This document shows, piece by piece, positions 26,162-34,889 of a stretch of 64,000 bases of DNA. The position numbers and the translations under genes were made by a program. The DNA is from Coleofasciculus sp040219735 (GTDB taxonomy: Bacteria > Cyanobacteriota > Cyanobacteriia > Cyanobacteriales > Coleofasciculaceae). Where the stretch lies: assembly GCA_040219735.1 (NCBI GenBank), contig JAVJRX010000101.1; one strand, given 5' to 3'. Under the pieces are notes generated by a model. That model saw nothing but the letters and a program-made list of their open reading frames with translations, did no database searches and was not told the origin of the DNA. Every line of letters begins with the position of its first letter. Within the stretch, counting starts at the first letter, position 1.

Positions 26162-27100
26162 ATGAAGCAACTGATCAAAATTGAGCGCTTTTTGTTGATA
26201 GGTCATATTGGGGCTATGGCATTTGGACTGGCAGGTCTACTGCTGGTTTTGCCTCACCCGGAATGGATTCTCAGCTTACCACCACAGGGAAAAACCGTAT
26301 TTCAATGGTCAATGGCTGGGGGTGGAGTCGTCTATATTATTTTGGGGGCACTAGCTGTCGCGATTTATGCCTACCGAACTCTGGGACTGTGGCAATGGTT
26401 AACGTTCATGGTACCGGCTATTGTCATTTCCTTGGCAAGTGAACTCCTAGGAACGAGTACAGGTTTCCCTTTTGGACACTATGGTTACTTAAATGGCTTA
26501 GGCTATAAAATCGCCGATCTTGTCCCGTTTACGATTCCCTTATCCTGGTTTTATTTAGGATTGGTGTCTTATCTATTGGCTCGTGTGGGGTTAGAGGCTA
26601 GAGTAGCGACAAACAGGTCAGTCAGTTGGTTACGTCACTTCGGTGCGATCGCGATTGGTGCTGTCTTACTCACCTCTTGGGACTTCGTTCTTGACCCCGC
26701 GATGAGCCAAGCCGCTGTCCCCTTCTGGTTATGGGAGCAACCGGGTGCCTTTTTTGGGATGCCGTATCAGAATTTTGCTGGCTGGTTGGGAACAGGTGCT
26801 GTATTTATGACGGTCGCGACTCTATTTTGGCAGAAAACGCCAATGGCATTGTCTAGAAGCCAATTGGGATTACCCTTAGCCGTTTATCTGAGCAACTTTG
26901 TCTTTGCGGCTGTGATGAGTATCGGTGCCCAAATATGGGTACCTATCGGCTTAGGCATTCTGTTGGGTGTTGTTCCCGCCGTGGTATTGTGGCGGATGGC
27001 AACGACTGCACCGACACCGAATACCGTTGAACAAGCACTACGCGATCGCACTCCAGAGGAGAAAGTGCCTGTAGCATCTATGGGAGTTTCACCTAAGTAA
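26162..27100 (+). CDS. cruF: Carotenoid 1',2'-hydratase CruF
   Basis: A 312 aa multi-pass membrane protein with about seven to eight hydrophobic segments, of the CruF family (DUF422). Recognisable features are SELLGTSTGFPFGHYGYLNG near residue 98, PLSWFYLGL near 126, and SWDFVLDPAMSQAAVPFW near 172. CruF hydrates the psi end of gamma-carotene or lycopene, the step before glycosylation to myxol or oscillol glycosides. It is 43 bp upstream of a CruG-like glycosyltransferase, as in other cyanobacteria. Confidence 0.9.
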   Translation: MKQLIKIERFLLIGHIGAMAFGLAGLLLVLPHPEWILSLPPQGKTVFQWSMAGGGVVYIILGALAVAIYAYRTLGLWQWLTFMVPAIVISLASELLGTSTGFPFGHYGYLNGLGYKIADLVPFTIPLSWFYLGLVSYLLARVGLEARVATNRSVSWLRHFGAIAIGAVLLTSWDFVLDPAMSQAAVPFWLWEQPGAFFGMPYQNFAGWLGTGAVFMTVATLFWQKTPMALSRSQLGLPLAVYLSNFVFAAVMSIGAQIWVPIGLGILLGVVPAVVLWRMATTAPTPNTVEQALRDRTPEEKVPVASMGVSPK

Positions 27101-27143
27101 TCAGGCTCCCCCTACCCCTCCACACCTCTGCCCCTGTGCTTAA

Positions 27144-28316
27144 ATGATATTTGCCCTCATCCTATTACTGATCCAGATCCCCGCTACTTTAATCCTGCTC
27201 TCACGCCTGCTCAAAGGTCCAGGGCGTCGTCCTCCCGTAGAAGCCAAGCTCCCTACCCCCGATCAGTTGGGGGCGGTTAGTGTGGTGGTGCCTACACTCA
27301 ATGAACGAGAACGGCTCAATCCTTGTCTAATAGGCTTAAGTCAGCAGAGTTACGAAGTACGCGAAATTATTGTGGTGGATTCTCACTCCACCGATGGCAC
27401 ACCGGAGTTAGTCAAAGATGCCCAAATCAAAGATCCACGATTTCGGCTGATGACCGATGACCCATTGCCACCGGACTGGGTAGGACGCCCTTGGGCATTA
27501 CATCAGGGCTATTTGCACAGTTGTCCCGATAGTCAGTGGATTTTGGGTATAGATGCGGATACCCAACCCCAACCTGGATTAGTGGCGGGGTTAATTCATA
27601 TCGCTGAAACCTTAGGGTTTGACCTGGTGTCTCTATCACCGCGATTTATTCTCCAGTATCCGGGGGAATGGTGGCTACAACCGGCGCTGCTGATGACGTT
27701 GGTCTATCGATTTGGTCCGACAGGTATCACTAGCAATCCCGCCGAACGGGTGATGGCAAATGGGCAGTGTTTTTTATGTCGCCGACAGGTTTTAACTCAA
27801 CTCGATGGTTATAGCAGCGCCAAGGGTTCATTTTGTGATGATGTGACCCTAGCGCGATATGCCGCCAAACAGGGATTTAAGGTGGGGTTTTTGGATGGTG
27901 CTAATGTGCTCAAAGTTCGTATGTATGAGGGCGCTTGGGCTACCTGGCGGGAGTGGGGGCGATCGCTCGATTTAAAGGATGCTTCTAGTCCGGGTCAACT
28001 CTGGAGTGATGTATGGCTGCTGCTGAGTACTCAGGCGTTGCCTCTACCTGCCTCTTTAGTGGCTTTGGTGAGTTTGAGCCTGGGCATATCTTCACCCGTC
28101 CTCATGAGTGTCCTAGGGTTAAATCTAGGGTTACTGGTAATGCGCTGGGCATTAGTTGGCGCGATCGCTCGTTCTTATGATTTCACTCCATCCTCATCCC
28201 CCGCATCTTGGCTATTCTGGCTTTCTCCTTTGGCTGACCCCTTAGCCGTGCTGCGGATTTTCCTGTCCGCTAGGCAAAGACCAAAACAGTGGCGGGGGCG
28301 GATTTATGGGAGTTAG
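27144..28316 (+). CDS. cruG: Carotenoid 2'-O-glycosyltransferase CruG
   Basis: A 390 aa membrane-linked GT2 enzyme. An N-terminal helix is followed by SVVVPTLNERERL at ~48, IIVVDSHSTDGT at ~75, LGIDADTQPQPG at ~134 (DxD), and KGSFCDDVTLARYA near 230. At least two C-terminal transmembrane segments close the protein. CruG adds the sugar to the 2'-hydroxyl of myxol-type carotenoids. The assignment rests on this fold and on its place immediately after cruF. Confidence 0.88.
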   Translation: MIFALILLLIQIPATLILLSRLLKGPGRRPPVEAKLPTPDQLGAVSVVVPTLNERERLNPCLIGLSQQSYEVREIIVVDSHSTDGTPELVKDAQIKDPRFRLMTDDPLPPDWVGRPWALHQGYLHSCPDSQWILGIDADTQPQPGLVAGLIHIAETLGFDLVSLSPRFILQYPGEWWLQPALLMTLVYRFGPTGITSNPAERVMANGQCFLCRRQVLTQLDGYSSAKGSFCDDVTLARYAAKQGFKVGFLDGANVLKVRMYEGAWATWREWGRSLDLKDASSPGQLWSDVWLLLSTQALPLPASLVALVSLSLGISSPVLMSVLGLNLGLLVMRWALVGAIARSYDFTPSSSPASWLFWLSPLADPLAVLRIFLSARQRPKQWRGRIYGS

Positions 28317-28474
28317 GAATGGGAAGATGGAGTAGATGAGGGAGTCGGGGCGGGCGCGAGTCGCATCCCTTGTGAGGTGAGAAACGATAATCGTCAAAAG
28401 AGCCCCTACAGGCTCAAAACTCACGCGCCATGCCCTATGCGCCAAGTGAAGGTCAAAACGTCCCCAATCCCTAA

Positions 28475-29374
28475 CTACTCTTCATCACCAGATCTAACTT
28501 GGTCTACCCGTTCTAACTGCCATAGAATCTGATTGCCTTCACGCCGCACTCGCGAGACAATCCAGTTGCGCCAGGGCCAATGATCTCCCCGACTGGTGAC
28601 TGCACTGGCATTGATATCCATTAAATCGGCTAGTTCGGAACTACTAATTAGATAGCCCTCACTAGCGATTTCATCAGCAATGCGTAGGGTTTCGATTAAG
28701 TTTCCCAGTTGAGCAACTCTAACTTCGCGGGGTAACTCGTCATTGGAAGTGTTTGGTGAATCCGGTACATCTATCATCGGTTTTTCAGAGGTAGGAAGGA
28801 CCTGTGGTACATCTTTGTAAACTACCTCAAAAGTGGTCTTTTCATCTGATACCCCTGTTACGGGTGTCTTCCGCGTGGGGGTGCTGGAATTACCAAAGTC
28901 CGACAGTTGTGTTAATCTGGGAGATTTACCGTGGGCAAAAGCATTAGCAATTTGATCACAACGCTCATTGCCTTGATTACCACTGTGTCCCCGTACATGT
29001 TGCCAAGTGACGAGGGGAGAATTGACCGCATCTAGTTTTTCCCATAAATCTTGATTTAAAACGGCTTTTCCCTGAGAGGTTTTCCAGCCTTTGTTTTTCC
29101 AGCCCTTAATCCATTTGGTAATGCCGTTCTTGACGTATTCACTATCCGTGTAGAGGGTAATCGGGTGAGTGTTTCCCGATCTCTGAAGCAGTATCAGGGC
29201 TTCAATCGCTGCCAAGAGTTCCATACGGTTATTGGTGGTTTTTGTCGTAGCCCCCCCGATTTCATGCACAGAACCATCGGTAAAATACACAACCGTACCC
29301 CAGCCACCTGGACCTGGATTGCCAGTACAGGCTCCATCAGTATAAACACTTTTGATTTGACGAGTTACAAGCAT
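28475..29374 (-). CDS. rnhA: Ribonuclease HI with C-terminal extension
   Basis: RNase HI degrades the RNA strand of RNA-DNA hybrids. The catalytic domain covers residues ~6-150: YTDGACTGNPGPGGWG (first Asp), TNNRMELLAA (Glu), LYTDSEYV (Asp) and HVRGHSGNQGNERCD (His and last Asp). About 150 further residues follow: a Ser/Thr/Pro-rich linker, then a helical domain with YLISSSELADLMDINASAV, resembling a small DNA-binding helix-turn-helix. Such extensions occur in other cyanobacterial RnhA proteins; their role is unclear. Confidence 0.93.
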   Translation of the reverse strand: MLVTRQIKSVYTDGACTGNPGPGGWGTVVYFTDGSVHEIGGATTKTTNNRMELLAAIEALILLQRSGNTHPITLYTDSEYVKNGITKWIKGWKNKGWKTSQGKAVLNQDLWEKLDAVNSPLVTWQHVRGHSGNQGNERCDQIANAFAHGKSPRLTQLSDFGNSSTPTRKTPVTGVSDEKTTFEVVYKDVPQVLPTSEKPMIDVPDSPNTSNDELPREVRVAQLGNLIETLRIADEIASEGYLISSSELADLMDINASAVTSRGDHWPWRNWIVSRVRREGNQILWQLERVDQVRSGDEE

Positions 29375-29460
29375 TGTTTTGCATTATGAGTAGACTCCTA
29401 AATGGTTTTAGCAGAGTTCCTACCCCATCGGCACAACGGGTGATCAATGAGTTTTGAGTC

Positions 29461-29574
29461 TGTAGGGGCGGGTTTTACTGATAACGTTCCGGATAAAGCC
29501 ACCTGAATCGCGAGGGGCTACCTCTTCAACGAAGTAAGAGGTAGGGGGATAGCTACCTGAACTAAACCCGCCCC
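29461..29574. repeat. Dispersed palindromic repeat GGGGCGGGTTT...AAACCCGCCCC, copy 1
   Basis: A 114-bp unit begins TGTAGGGGCGGGTTTTAC and ends CTGAACTAAACCCGCCCC, so its ends form an inverted repeat. A shorter copy with nearly identical ends is at 34808-34869 and a one-ended version starts at 31928. The inner part of this copy has its own hairpin, CTACCTCTT/AAGAGGTAG. It looks like a non-coding dispersed element of the MITE or REP type. It sits in the rnhA-dnaX spacer. Confidence 0.7.
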
Positions 29575-29671
29575 GACTCATCCTTCGCTTCGTTAGTCGG
29601 ACATGATTTTGAGTTAGGATCTCAAGTGACAATGATAGATAGTACAATTGTTCATCCTCCCCATCTCCCCC

Positions 29672-29707
29672 TGCTTCCCCTGCTTCCCCTGCTTCCCCTG
29701 CTCCCCC
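29672..29707. repeat. Tandem 9-mer repeat TGCTTCCCC
   Basis: Four 9-bp units (three TGCTTCCCC and one TGCTCCCCC) lie just before dnaX. The translated frames over this stretch are low-complexity and not genes. Confidence 0.85.
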
Positions 29708-29740
29708 ATATCTCCCAGAACCCTTACATCCTGAAGCCGC

Positions 29741-31864
29741 GTGAGTTACGAACCCCTCCATCACAAATATCGCCCTCAGACGTTTGCCGATTTAGTCGGT
29801 CAAGAAGCGATCGCGCAAACTCTCACGAATGCTATTGTTCAAGAGAAAGTAGCCCCAGCTTATTTGTTCTGTGGCCCCAGAGGTACGGGTAAAACCTCGT
29901 CAGCGCGGATTTTAGCTAAGTCCCTTAACTGTCTGACTACCGATAAGCCAACGCCTCAGCCTTGCGGTACCTGTGACGTTTGCCGCACAATCGCTCAAGG
30001 AACCGCCCTGGATATCACCGAAATTGACGCGGCGAGTAATACGGGTGTGGATAATATTCGCGAAATCATCGAACGCGCCCAATTTGCCCCGGTTCAATGT
30101 CGCTATAAGGTGTATGTGGTGGATGAGTGTCACATGCTTAGCAGTGCGGCGTTCAATGCATTACTCAAAACCTTAGAAGAACCGCCGAAACATGTTGTTT
30201 TTGTCTTAGCTACGACCGATCCCCAACGAGTTTTACCCACAATTATTTCTCGCTGTCAACGGTTTGATTTTCGCCGCATTCCGTTAGCGGCAATGGTCAA
30301 GCATCTTCAGGTTATTGCCACCAAAGAAACCATAAATATTACAACGGATGCAATTACCTTGGTAGCACAAGTGGCGCAAGGGGGATTGCGAGATGCCGAG
30401 AGTCTGCTGGATCAACTCAGCTTGTTAGCCGGAGAAATAACCGTTGAGTGTATCTGGGATTTAGTCGGGGCAGTACCCGAACGAGACTTGCTAGCACTGA
30501 GTCAAGCGATCGCGAGTAATGATGCTCAAGTCGTTCTCGATTGTTGCCGCAATTTAATGGATAGGGGACGAGAACCTTTAGTTGTGCTGCAAAATTTAGC
30601 CGGATTTTATCGGGATTTACTTATTGCGAAAACTGCACCCAATCGTCAAAATTTAGTGGCTGTCACACCGCCTACCTGGAAACAGTTATGCGAATTTGCT
30701 CAAACTTTGGATACTGCGGATATTTTACGCGGACAGCAACACTTAAAAGCCAGTGAAGCACAAGTAAAAAATACAACGCAACCGCGCCTATGGCTAGAAG
30801 TCACCCTGTTAGGTTTATTACCCGACGCTCTACGGGTTGAACCCGGGGCAACTCAGACGCGATCGCACCAGCCACCGTCACAGGTTAGCCAACCGAAAAC
30901 ACAGCCGCCAGAACCTCAACACCGGACTCAACCTACCTCCCCACCCCCTGCTGCGGCGAATCAAACACCAGCCGCGAAACCTATTTCCCAAATTCCTGAA
31001 ACTCAACCGCCACCCCAGGTAAAAGCATCGGAGTCACCTCCTCCATCTTCCAATAACGGGACAGTTCCCTCTATTCCTGTTCCAGAACAATCGGCTGATA
31101 CAGAACAAATTTGGCAACAGATTATTGAAAATTTGCGACCCTATAGTGCCAAAGAATTCTTGCGTCAGCATGGTGATTTAGTGAGTTTTGATGGAACAGT
31201 GGCACAGATAGGGATCACAACTAAACCCTTGTTAAAGTATGCCAAAGATAATCTGCAGAATATTCAAGCAGCATTTGAAGCTGTGTATCAGAAACCTATC
31301 AAAGTAAACTTCACAGTTATAGGGGGGAAATCGGCTAAACCAACGGCGACGAATCGGGAAGTTGTTACCCCTTCAGAGTCTAAATTGTCGTCAAATGTAG
31401 AAGACGAGACGCCTAAGGAAGATAAGAGAGAGATAGAAGAAGAAGATAGAGGAATGGTTATTCCTCAACCCGAAAGTCACCTACCCCAACCGAATCAAAC
31501 TTTGTCTGATAGGGCTGAGGAAAATATGCCAATTTCCCTACCTCAATCTTCGATATCAGCACCTATAGACGCCGGAGAGTGGGATGAGGAAAAAATACAG
31601 GATGCCGTAACGACTATAACAAAATTTTTCAGTGGGAATGTTATTACTCTAGATGACGAATTGAATATGCCGGAGTTGGAGGCGAGTTCATCTACAGAGG
31701 ACACGAAGCAAATGCATTCCCTTCAATCTCAGTCCTTTAATGATACGGCATCAACGGCAATTCAAGAGAAACCAACGCCAGGAAAAACGCCGGATAATTC
31801 TACTCTATTATTCCAGAGACCTGATACATTGGAATACGATAATGACGGTGATATTGCGTTTTAG
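29741..31864 (+). CDS. dnaX: DNA polymerase III subunits gamma/tau
   Basis: The clamp-loader ATPase. The 707 aa protein starts with a GTG (MSYEPLHHKYRPQTFADLVG). Walker A is GPRGTGKT at 45-52, four zinc-ligand cysteines are at 64, 75, 78 and 81, and the DECHMLSSAAFNALLKTLEE segment follows near 127. Unlike some cyanobacterial dnaX genes, the Walker A region carries no intein. The region from ~370 to ~440 is rich in Pro and Gln, then comes a folded tau-like domain, then an acidic tail ending DGDIAF. HolA and DnaE-N are also in this window. Confidence 0.96.
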   Translation: MSYEPLHHKYRPQTFADLVGQEAIAQTLTNAIVQEKVAPAYLFCGPRGTGKTSSARILAKSLNCLTTDKPTPQPCGTCDVCRTIAQGTALDITEIDAASNTGVDNIREIIERAQFAPVQCRYKVYVVDECHMLSSAAFNALLKTLEEPPKHVVFVLATTDPQRVLPTIISRCQRFDFRRIPLAAMVKHLQVIATKETINITTDAITLVAQVAQGGLRDAESLLDQLSLLAGEITVECIWDLVGAVPERDLLALSQAIASNDAQVVLDCCRNLMDRGREPLVVLQNLAGFYRDLLIAKTAPNRQNLVAVTPPTWKQLCEFAQTLDTADILRGQQHLKASEAQVKNTTQPRLWLEVTLLGLLPDALRVEPGATQTRSHQPPSQVSQPKTQPPEPQHRTQPTSPPPAAANQTPAAKPISQIPETQPPPQVKASESPPPSSNNGTVPSIPVPEQSADTEQIWQQIIENLRPYSAKEFLRQHGDLVSFDGTVAQIGITTKPLLKYAKDNLQNIQAAFEAVYQKPIKVNFTVIGGKSAKPTATNREVVTPSESKLSSNVEDETPKEDKREIEEEDRGMVIPQPESHLPQPNQTLSDRAEENMPISLPQSSISAPIDAGEWDEEKIQDAVTTITKFFSGNVITLDDELNMPELEASSSTEDTKQMHSLQSQSFNDTASTAIQEKPTPGKTPDNSTLLFQRPDTLEYDNDGDIAF

Positions 31865-32024
31865 TTATTTGTCAAGGGAACAGAGTATAGGGAATGATGA
31901 TTGTTTAGCCGGATTTGATATCACTTAGTAGGGGCGGGTTTAGTCACTTATGGGTGCACCCGAAAAGATAGTAGTGAAAGTGAGCCCCTACACAAGCGCC
32001 AGGTTCGCTGAACGAAGCGAAGGG

Positions 32025-33443
32025 TCAAAACTCAAAGCTTTCCTTCTCCGTGCCTTGATGCACGGTTTTCACCCATTTTAATCGCTTGGGCCGCACGGAC
32101 ATGCGAGCCGTTGTTGCTGACATCACCACCATCCAATGCAGCATGTATAGAACACCGCGTACTGTTTGCAAGGCATGGAGAAATACAGTGCCGACTGTCA
32201 AAGGTTCATCCCGTTGAATCCGACGCAATCCCGTAAACATGCCGATGAAAGATAGAGTCAGCGCTAATCCTGTAATCGGACTATAAAGGGGTAAACGAGA
32301 GCGAAGCAGCGCCATTAAACAATCAGGTATAGCTGCCGTTGGCAATAGGTACTGAATAATTAAAAATGAGAATAAATCGATGGTTTTGCCAAAACCCAAA
32401 CGATTACTCGCAATCAGACGCCAGTAATCTAAATAACGCTGATATCCCCCTTCTGCCCAACGACTACGCTGATGCCAGAGGGATAGGGCGCTAGTCACCC
32501 CTTCCTCATCCACCGCCGGGAATTCTAGGAAACGAATATCCCATCTATCCAGGTGCAGGCGTATGGTTAAATCCAGGTCATCGGTAATGGTTTGCTCATT
32601 CCAGCCGCCACAGCGTTCTAATGCCAAACGGCGCACAAACTGACCATTTCCCCGCAGTTCACCAATCCCATCAATGGCAGTTCGTTGCTGTTGGAAATAG
32701 CTATCCAGCGCCATTTCTGCCATCTGTCCTTTTGTCCAGAAATTCAGGGATGCATTCGCGATTGCTTTTCGTACCTGTACCGCCCCAACTTTTGACTGAT
32801 TAAAGATTGGCAGCACTCGCCGCAGCAGATCTGTGGTCAGATGAGCATCGGCATCAAATACGCCAATAATTTCCCCTTTTGTCAGGGGTAATACCTGATT
32901 CAACGCTCCGGATTTACCCCCTGTCGCGTTCCCATCGCGATGAAATACATTTAACTGATCGTATTCTGCCGCGAGTTGCTCTAAGAGGATGGGGGTTTTA
33001 TCGGTACTGTGATCATTAATTACCCAGAGTTCGCAGCGTTCTTTGGGGTAATCTAAATTGCACAGCATTCTCACCAGGTTCTGAATCACCGCCTCTTCAT
33101 TTTTAGCCGCTACCAGTAAGGACACATAGGGAAAATCAGCCGGATTGTCTCCCTGTAGCGGTTTCGGCACTCTGAGGGGTCGCGCCACTAATACCCGTAT
33201 CGCCTGAATACCCAACAGTGCGGTTAAACCAAAGACTAACCAAGAACCCCAGGATAGAAGATGCAGAGTAATTGTCCCACCCCAAATCAGGGTTAGCGCC
33301 AACGCCGCTTTGCGTCGTCGCCCTTCGAGTCCCTGAAAGAAAAAGTCACTTTCAAAATCATCTTCAGACCACTCAGACAGCAGAGAGCTAAGGGGATCAA
33401 GCTCACTGCTATGATTATTCTCTGTCCAGGAGTTCTCTGGCAT
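32025..33443 (-). CDS. Monoglucosyldiacylglycerol synthase (GT2)
   Basis: A 472 aa membrane GT2 resembling Synechocystis Sll1377, which glucosylates diacylglycerol as the first step of cyanobacterial galactolipid synthesis. The N-terminus MPENSWTENNHSSELDPLSS and EGRRRKAALALTLIWGGT resemble that protein. Catalytic motifs are WVINDHSTD, GVFDADAH, TDDLDLTIRL and HQRSRW, the D-D-D-QxxRW pattern of processive-type GT2 enzymes. Transmembrane helices flank the catalytic domain. The start is the ATG at 33443 with AAGGAG just upstream. It is divergent from the desaturase-SDR gene across 135 bp. Confidence 0.88.
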   Translation of the reverse strand: MPENSWTENNHSSELDPLSSLLSEWSEDDFESDFFFQGLEGRRRKAALALTLIWGGTITLHLLSWGSWLVFGLTALLGIQAIRVLVARPLRVPKPLQGDNPADFPYVSLLVAAKNEEAVIQNLVRMLCNLDYPKERCELWVINDHSTDKTPILLEQLAAEYDQLNVFHRDGNATGGKSGALNQVLPLTKGEIIGVFDADAHLTTDLLRRVLPIFNQSKVGAVQVRKAIANASLNFWTKGQMAEMALDSYFQQQRTAIDGIGELRGNGQFVRRLALERCGGWNEQTITDDLDLTIRLHLDRWDIRFLEFPAVDEEGVTSALSLWHQRSRWAEGGYQRYLDYWRLIASNRLGFGKTIDLFSFLIIQYLLPTAAIPDCLMALLRSRLPLYSPITGLALTLSFIGMFTGLRRIQRDEPLTVGTVFLHALQTVRGVLYMLHWMVVMSATTARMSVRPKRLKWVKTVHQGTEKESFEF

Positions 33444-33578
33444 AAGCTCCTTGATTTCTCCACCCACACAAATTGTATCTAATTGTATCTTATTTCGTTA
33501 ATTTTTTTATACTTTGAGGAGTATGCTCTAGGATTTTAACGTTTGCTCTTTCTGAATGGGTGAGGATATAGCATTTGT

Positions 33579-34796
33579 ATGGTGATGTCTTTTGTGAGTA
33601 CAGCAGCATGGGGACTGGGTTCTGTCCTGTGGGTGGAACTAATCCGCGATTTTTATCACATCCTGTCCCATCATTGGACGCCCTTATATCGGTTGCATGT
33701 CTGGCACCATCGGGTATTCAAACCGGATTTAACGTCGGTTAGTGAGCAAATTTATCGCCAAGCTCATTGGTACAATGATTTACCGGAATCCCTGGTCATG
33801 TTGCTGTTTAGCCTAGGACTGTGGGGGGTAGCTTATATCTGGACACAACCCCATTGGGTGGCTTTGGCGGGCGTTGTCTATACCTTAAGCTTTTTAGGAG
33901 GTGCGATCGCGCGGGGGAGTGGACTCTCCGGTGCGGATGAATTAACCGACTTAACTCATCGTCCGGGACAATTCTTTACTCCTCCCTCAAACTGGACGGT
34001 AAATCGCCCCTATCATTGGCGACATCACTTTGATAACCAAAAGGCGTATTATTGTGGCACATTGACCTTCGTCGATAAACTTATGGGTACCGCGCTATCC
34101 CTGAAAGGTAAAACTGTAGCCGTTACCGGGGCGTCTGGCACATTGGGGCGATCGCTGTTGTATCATTTGCACCAACGGGGGGCTAAAGTTATCGCATTAA
34201 CCTCAAAGTCAGACCCGATCATTTTAACGGCAGAGGGCGAACCGCTATCGGTGAAAACGATAACTTGGCAGGTGGGAAACGAATCTGACTTAACGGCTGA
34301 GTTAGAATCGATTGATATTCTGATCCTCAATCATGGGATTAACGTCCATGGGGAGAGAACCGCTGACGCGATCGCGAAATCTTATGAGGTGAATACATTC
34401 TCCAGTTGGCGGTTACTAGAATTATTTTTGCAGACCGTTCGCACCAATCAAGATATTGCCCGCAAGGAAGTGTGGGTCAATACCTCAGAAGCCGAAGTCA
34501 GTCCAGCCGTCAGTCCTCTGTATGAATTAAGCAAACGGGCATTAGGGGATTTAGTCACATTACGCCGCTTAGATGCGCCTTGTGTGGTACGGAAGCTGAT
34601 TTTGGGACCGTTTAAGAGTAATCTCAATCCCATTGGCGTCATGTCTGCTGATTGGGTGGCACAACAAATTGTTAACTTAGCGGTGCGAGATGTCCGGAAT
34701 ATTATCGTCACGATTAATCCGCTAACCTTTTTGGCATTTCCGATTAAAGAGTTTTTTGTCAGTCTGTATTTCCGACTCTTTAGTCACAAGGGATAG
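33579..34796 (+). CDS. Fused sterol-desaturase/hydroxylase-like and short-chain dehydrogenase protein
   Basis: A 405 aa fusion. Residues ~1-170 are a membrane domain with histidine clusters of the fatty-acid hydroxylase/sterol desaturase family: HILSHHW, HVWHHRVF and HWRHHFD. Residues ~180-390 are a Rossmann-fold SDR: KTVAVTGASGTLGRSLLYHL (cofactor loop), ILILNHGIN (NNAG-like) and YELSKRAL (YxxxK). The order suggests oxidation of a lipid followed by redox of the product, but the substrate is not known. It is divergently paired with the glucolipid synthase, so a glycolipid or membrane role is a fair guess. Confidence 0.82.
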   Translation: MVMSFVSTAAWGLGSVLWVELIRDFYHILSHHWTPLYRLHVWHHRVFKPDLTSVSEQIYRQAHWYNDLPESLVMLLFSLGLWGVAYIWTQPHWVALAGVVYTLSFLGGAIARGSGLSGADELTDLTHRPGQFFTPPSNWTVNRPYHWRHHFDNQKAYYCGTLTFVDKLMGTALSLKGKTVAVTGASGTLGRSLLYHLHQRGAKVIALTSKSDPIILTAEGEPLSVKTITWQVGNESDLTAELESIDILILNHGINVHGERTADAIAKSYEVNTFSSWRLLELFLQTVRTNQDIARKEVWVNTSEAEVSPAVSPLYELSKRALGDLVTLRRLDAPCVVRKLILGPFKSNLNPIGVMSADWVAQQIVNLAVRDVRNIIVTINPLTFLAFPIKEFFVSLYFRLFSHKG

Positions 34797-34807
34797 GGAA
34801 GCAGGGG

Positions 34808-34869
34808 TGTAGGGGCGGGTTTTACAGATAACTCATGGCTACACACGGATAACTGAACTAAACCCGCCC
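34808..34869. repeat. Dispersed palindromic repeat, copy 2
   Basis: A 62-bp copy starts TGTAGGGGCGGGTTTTAC and ends CTGAACTAAACCCGCCC, with the same ends as the unit at 29461-29574 but a shorter, different middle. It lies between the convergent desaturase-SDR and GT4 genes and could also serve as a bidirectional stem-loop. Confidence 0.7.
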
Positions 34870-34889
34870 TTCTCTGGGAAGCATCACAT

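Noticed and set aside
29444..29764. 106-codon minus-strand frame with Gly/Glu/Ala repeat
   Set aside because: It translates the TGCTTCCCC tandem repeat and the dispersed palindrome; low complexity.
29741..31864. Possible intein in dnaX
   Set aside because: The Walker A region reads straight through as GPRGTGKTSS and the chain has normal length.
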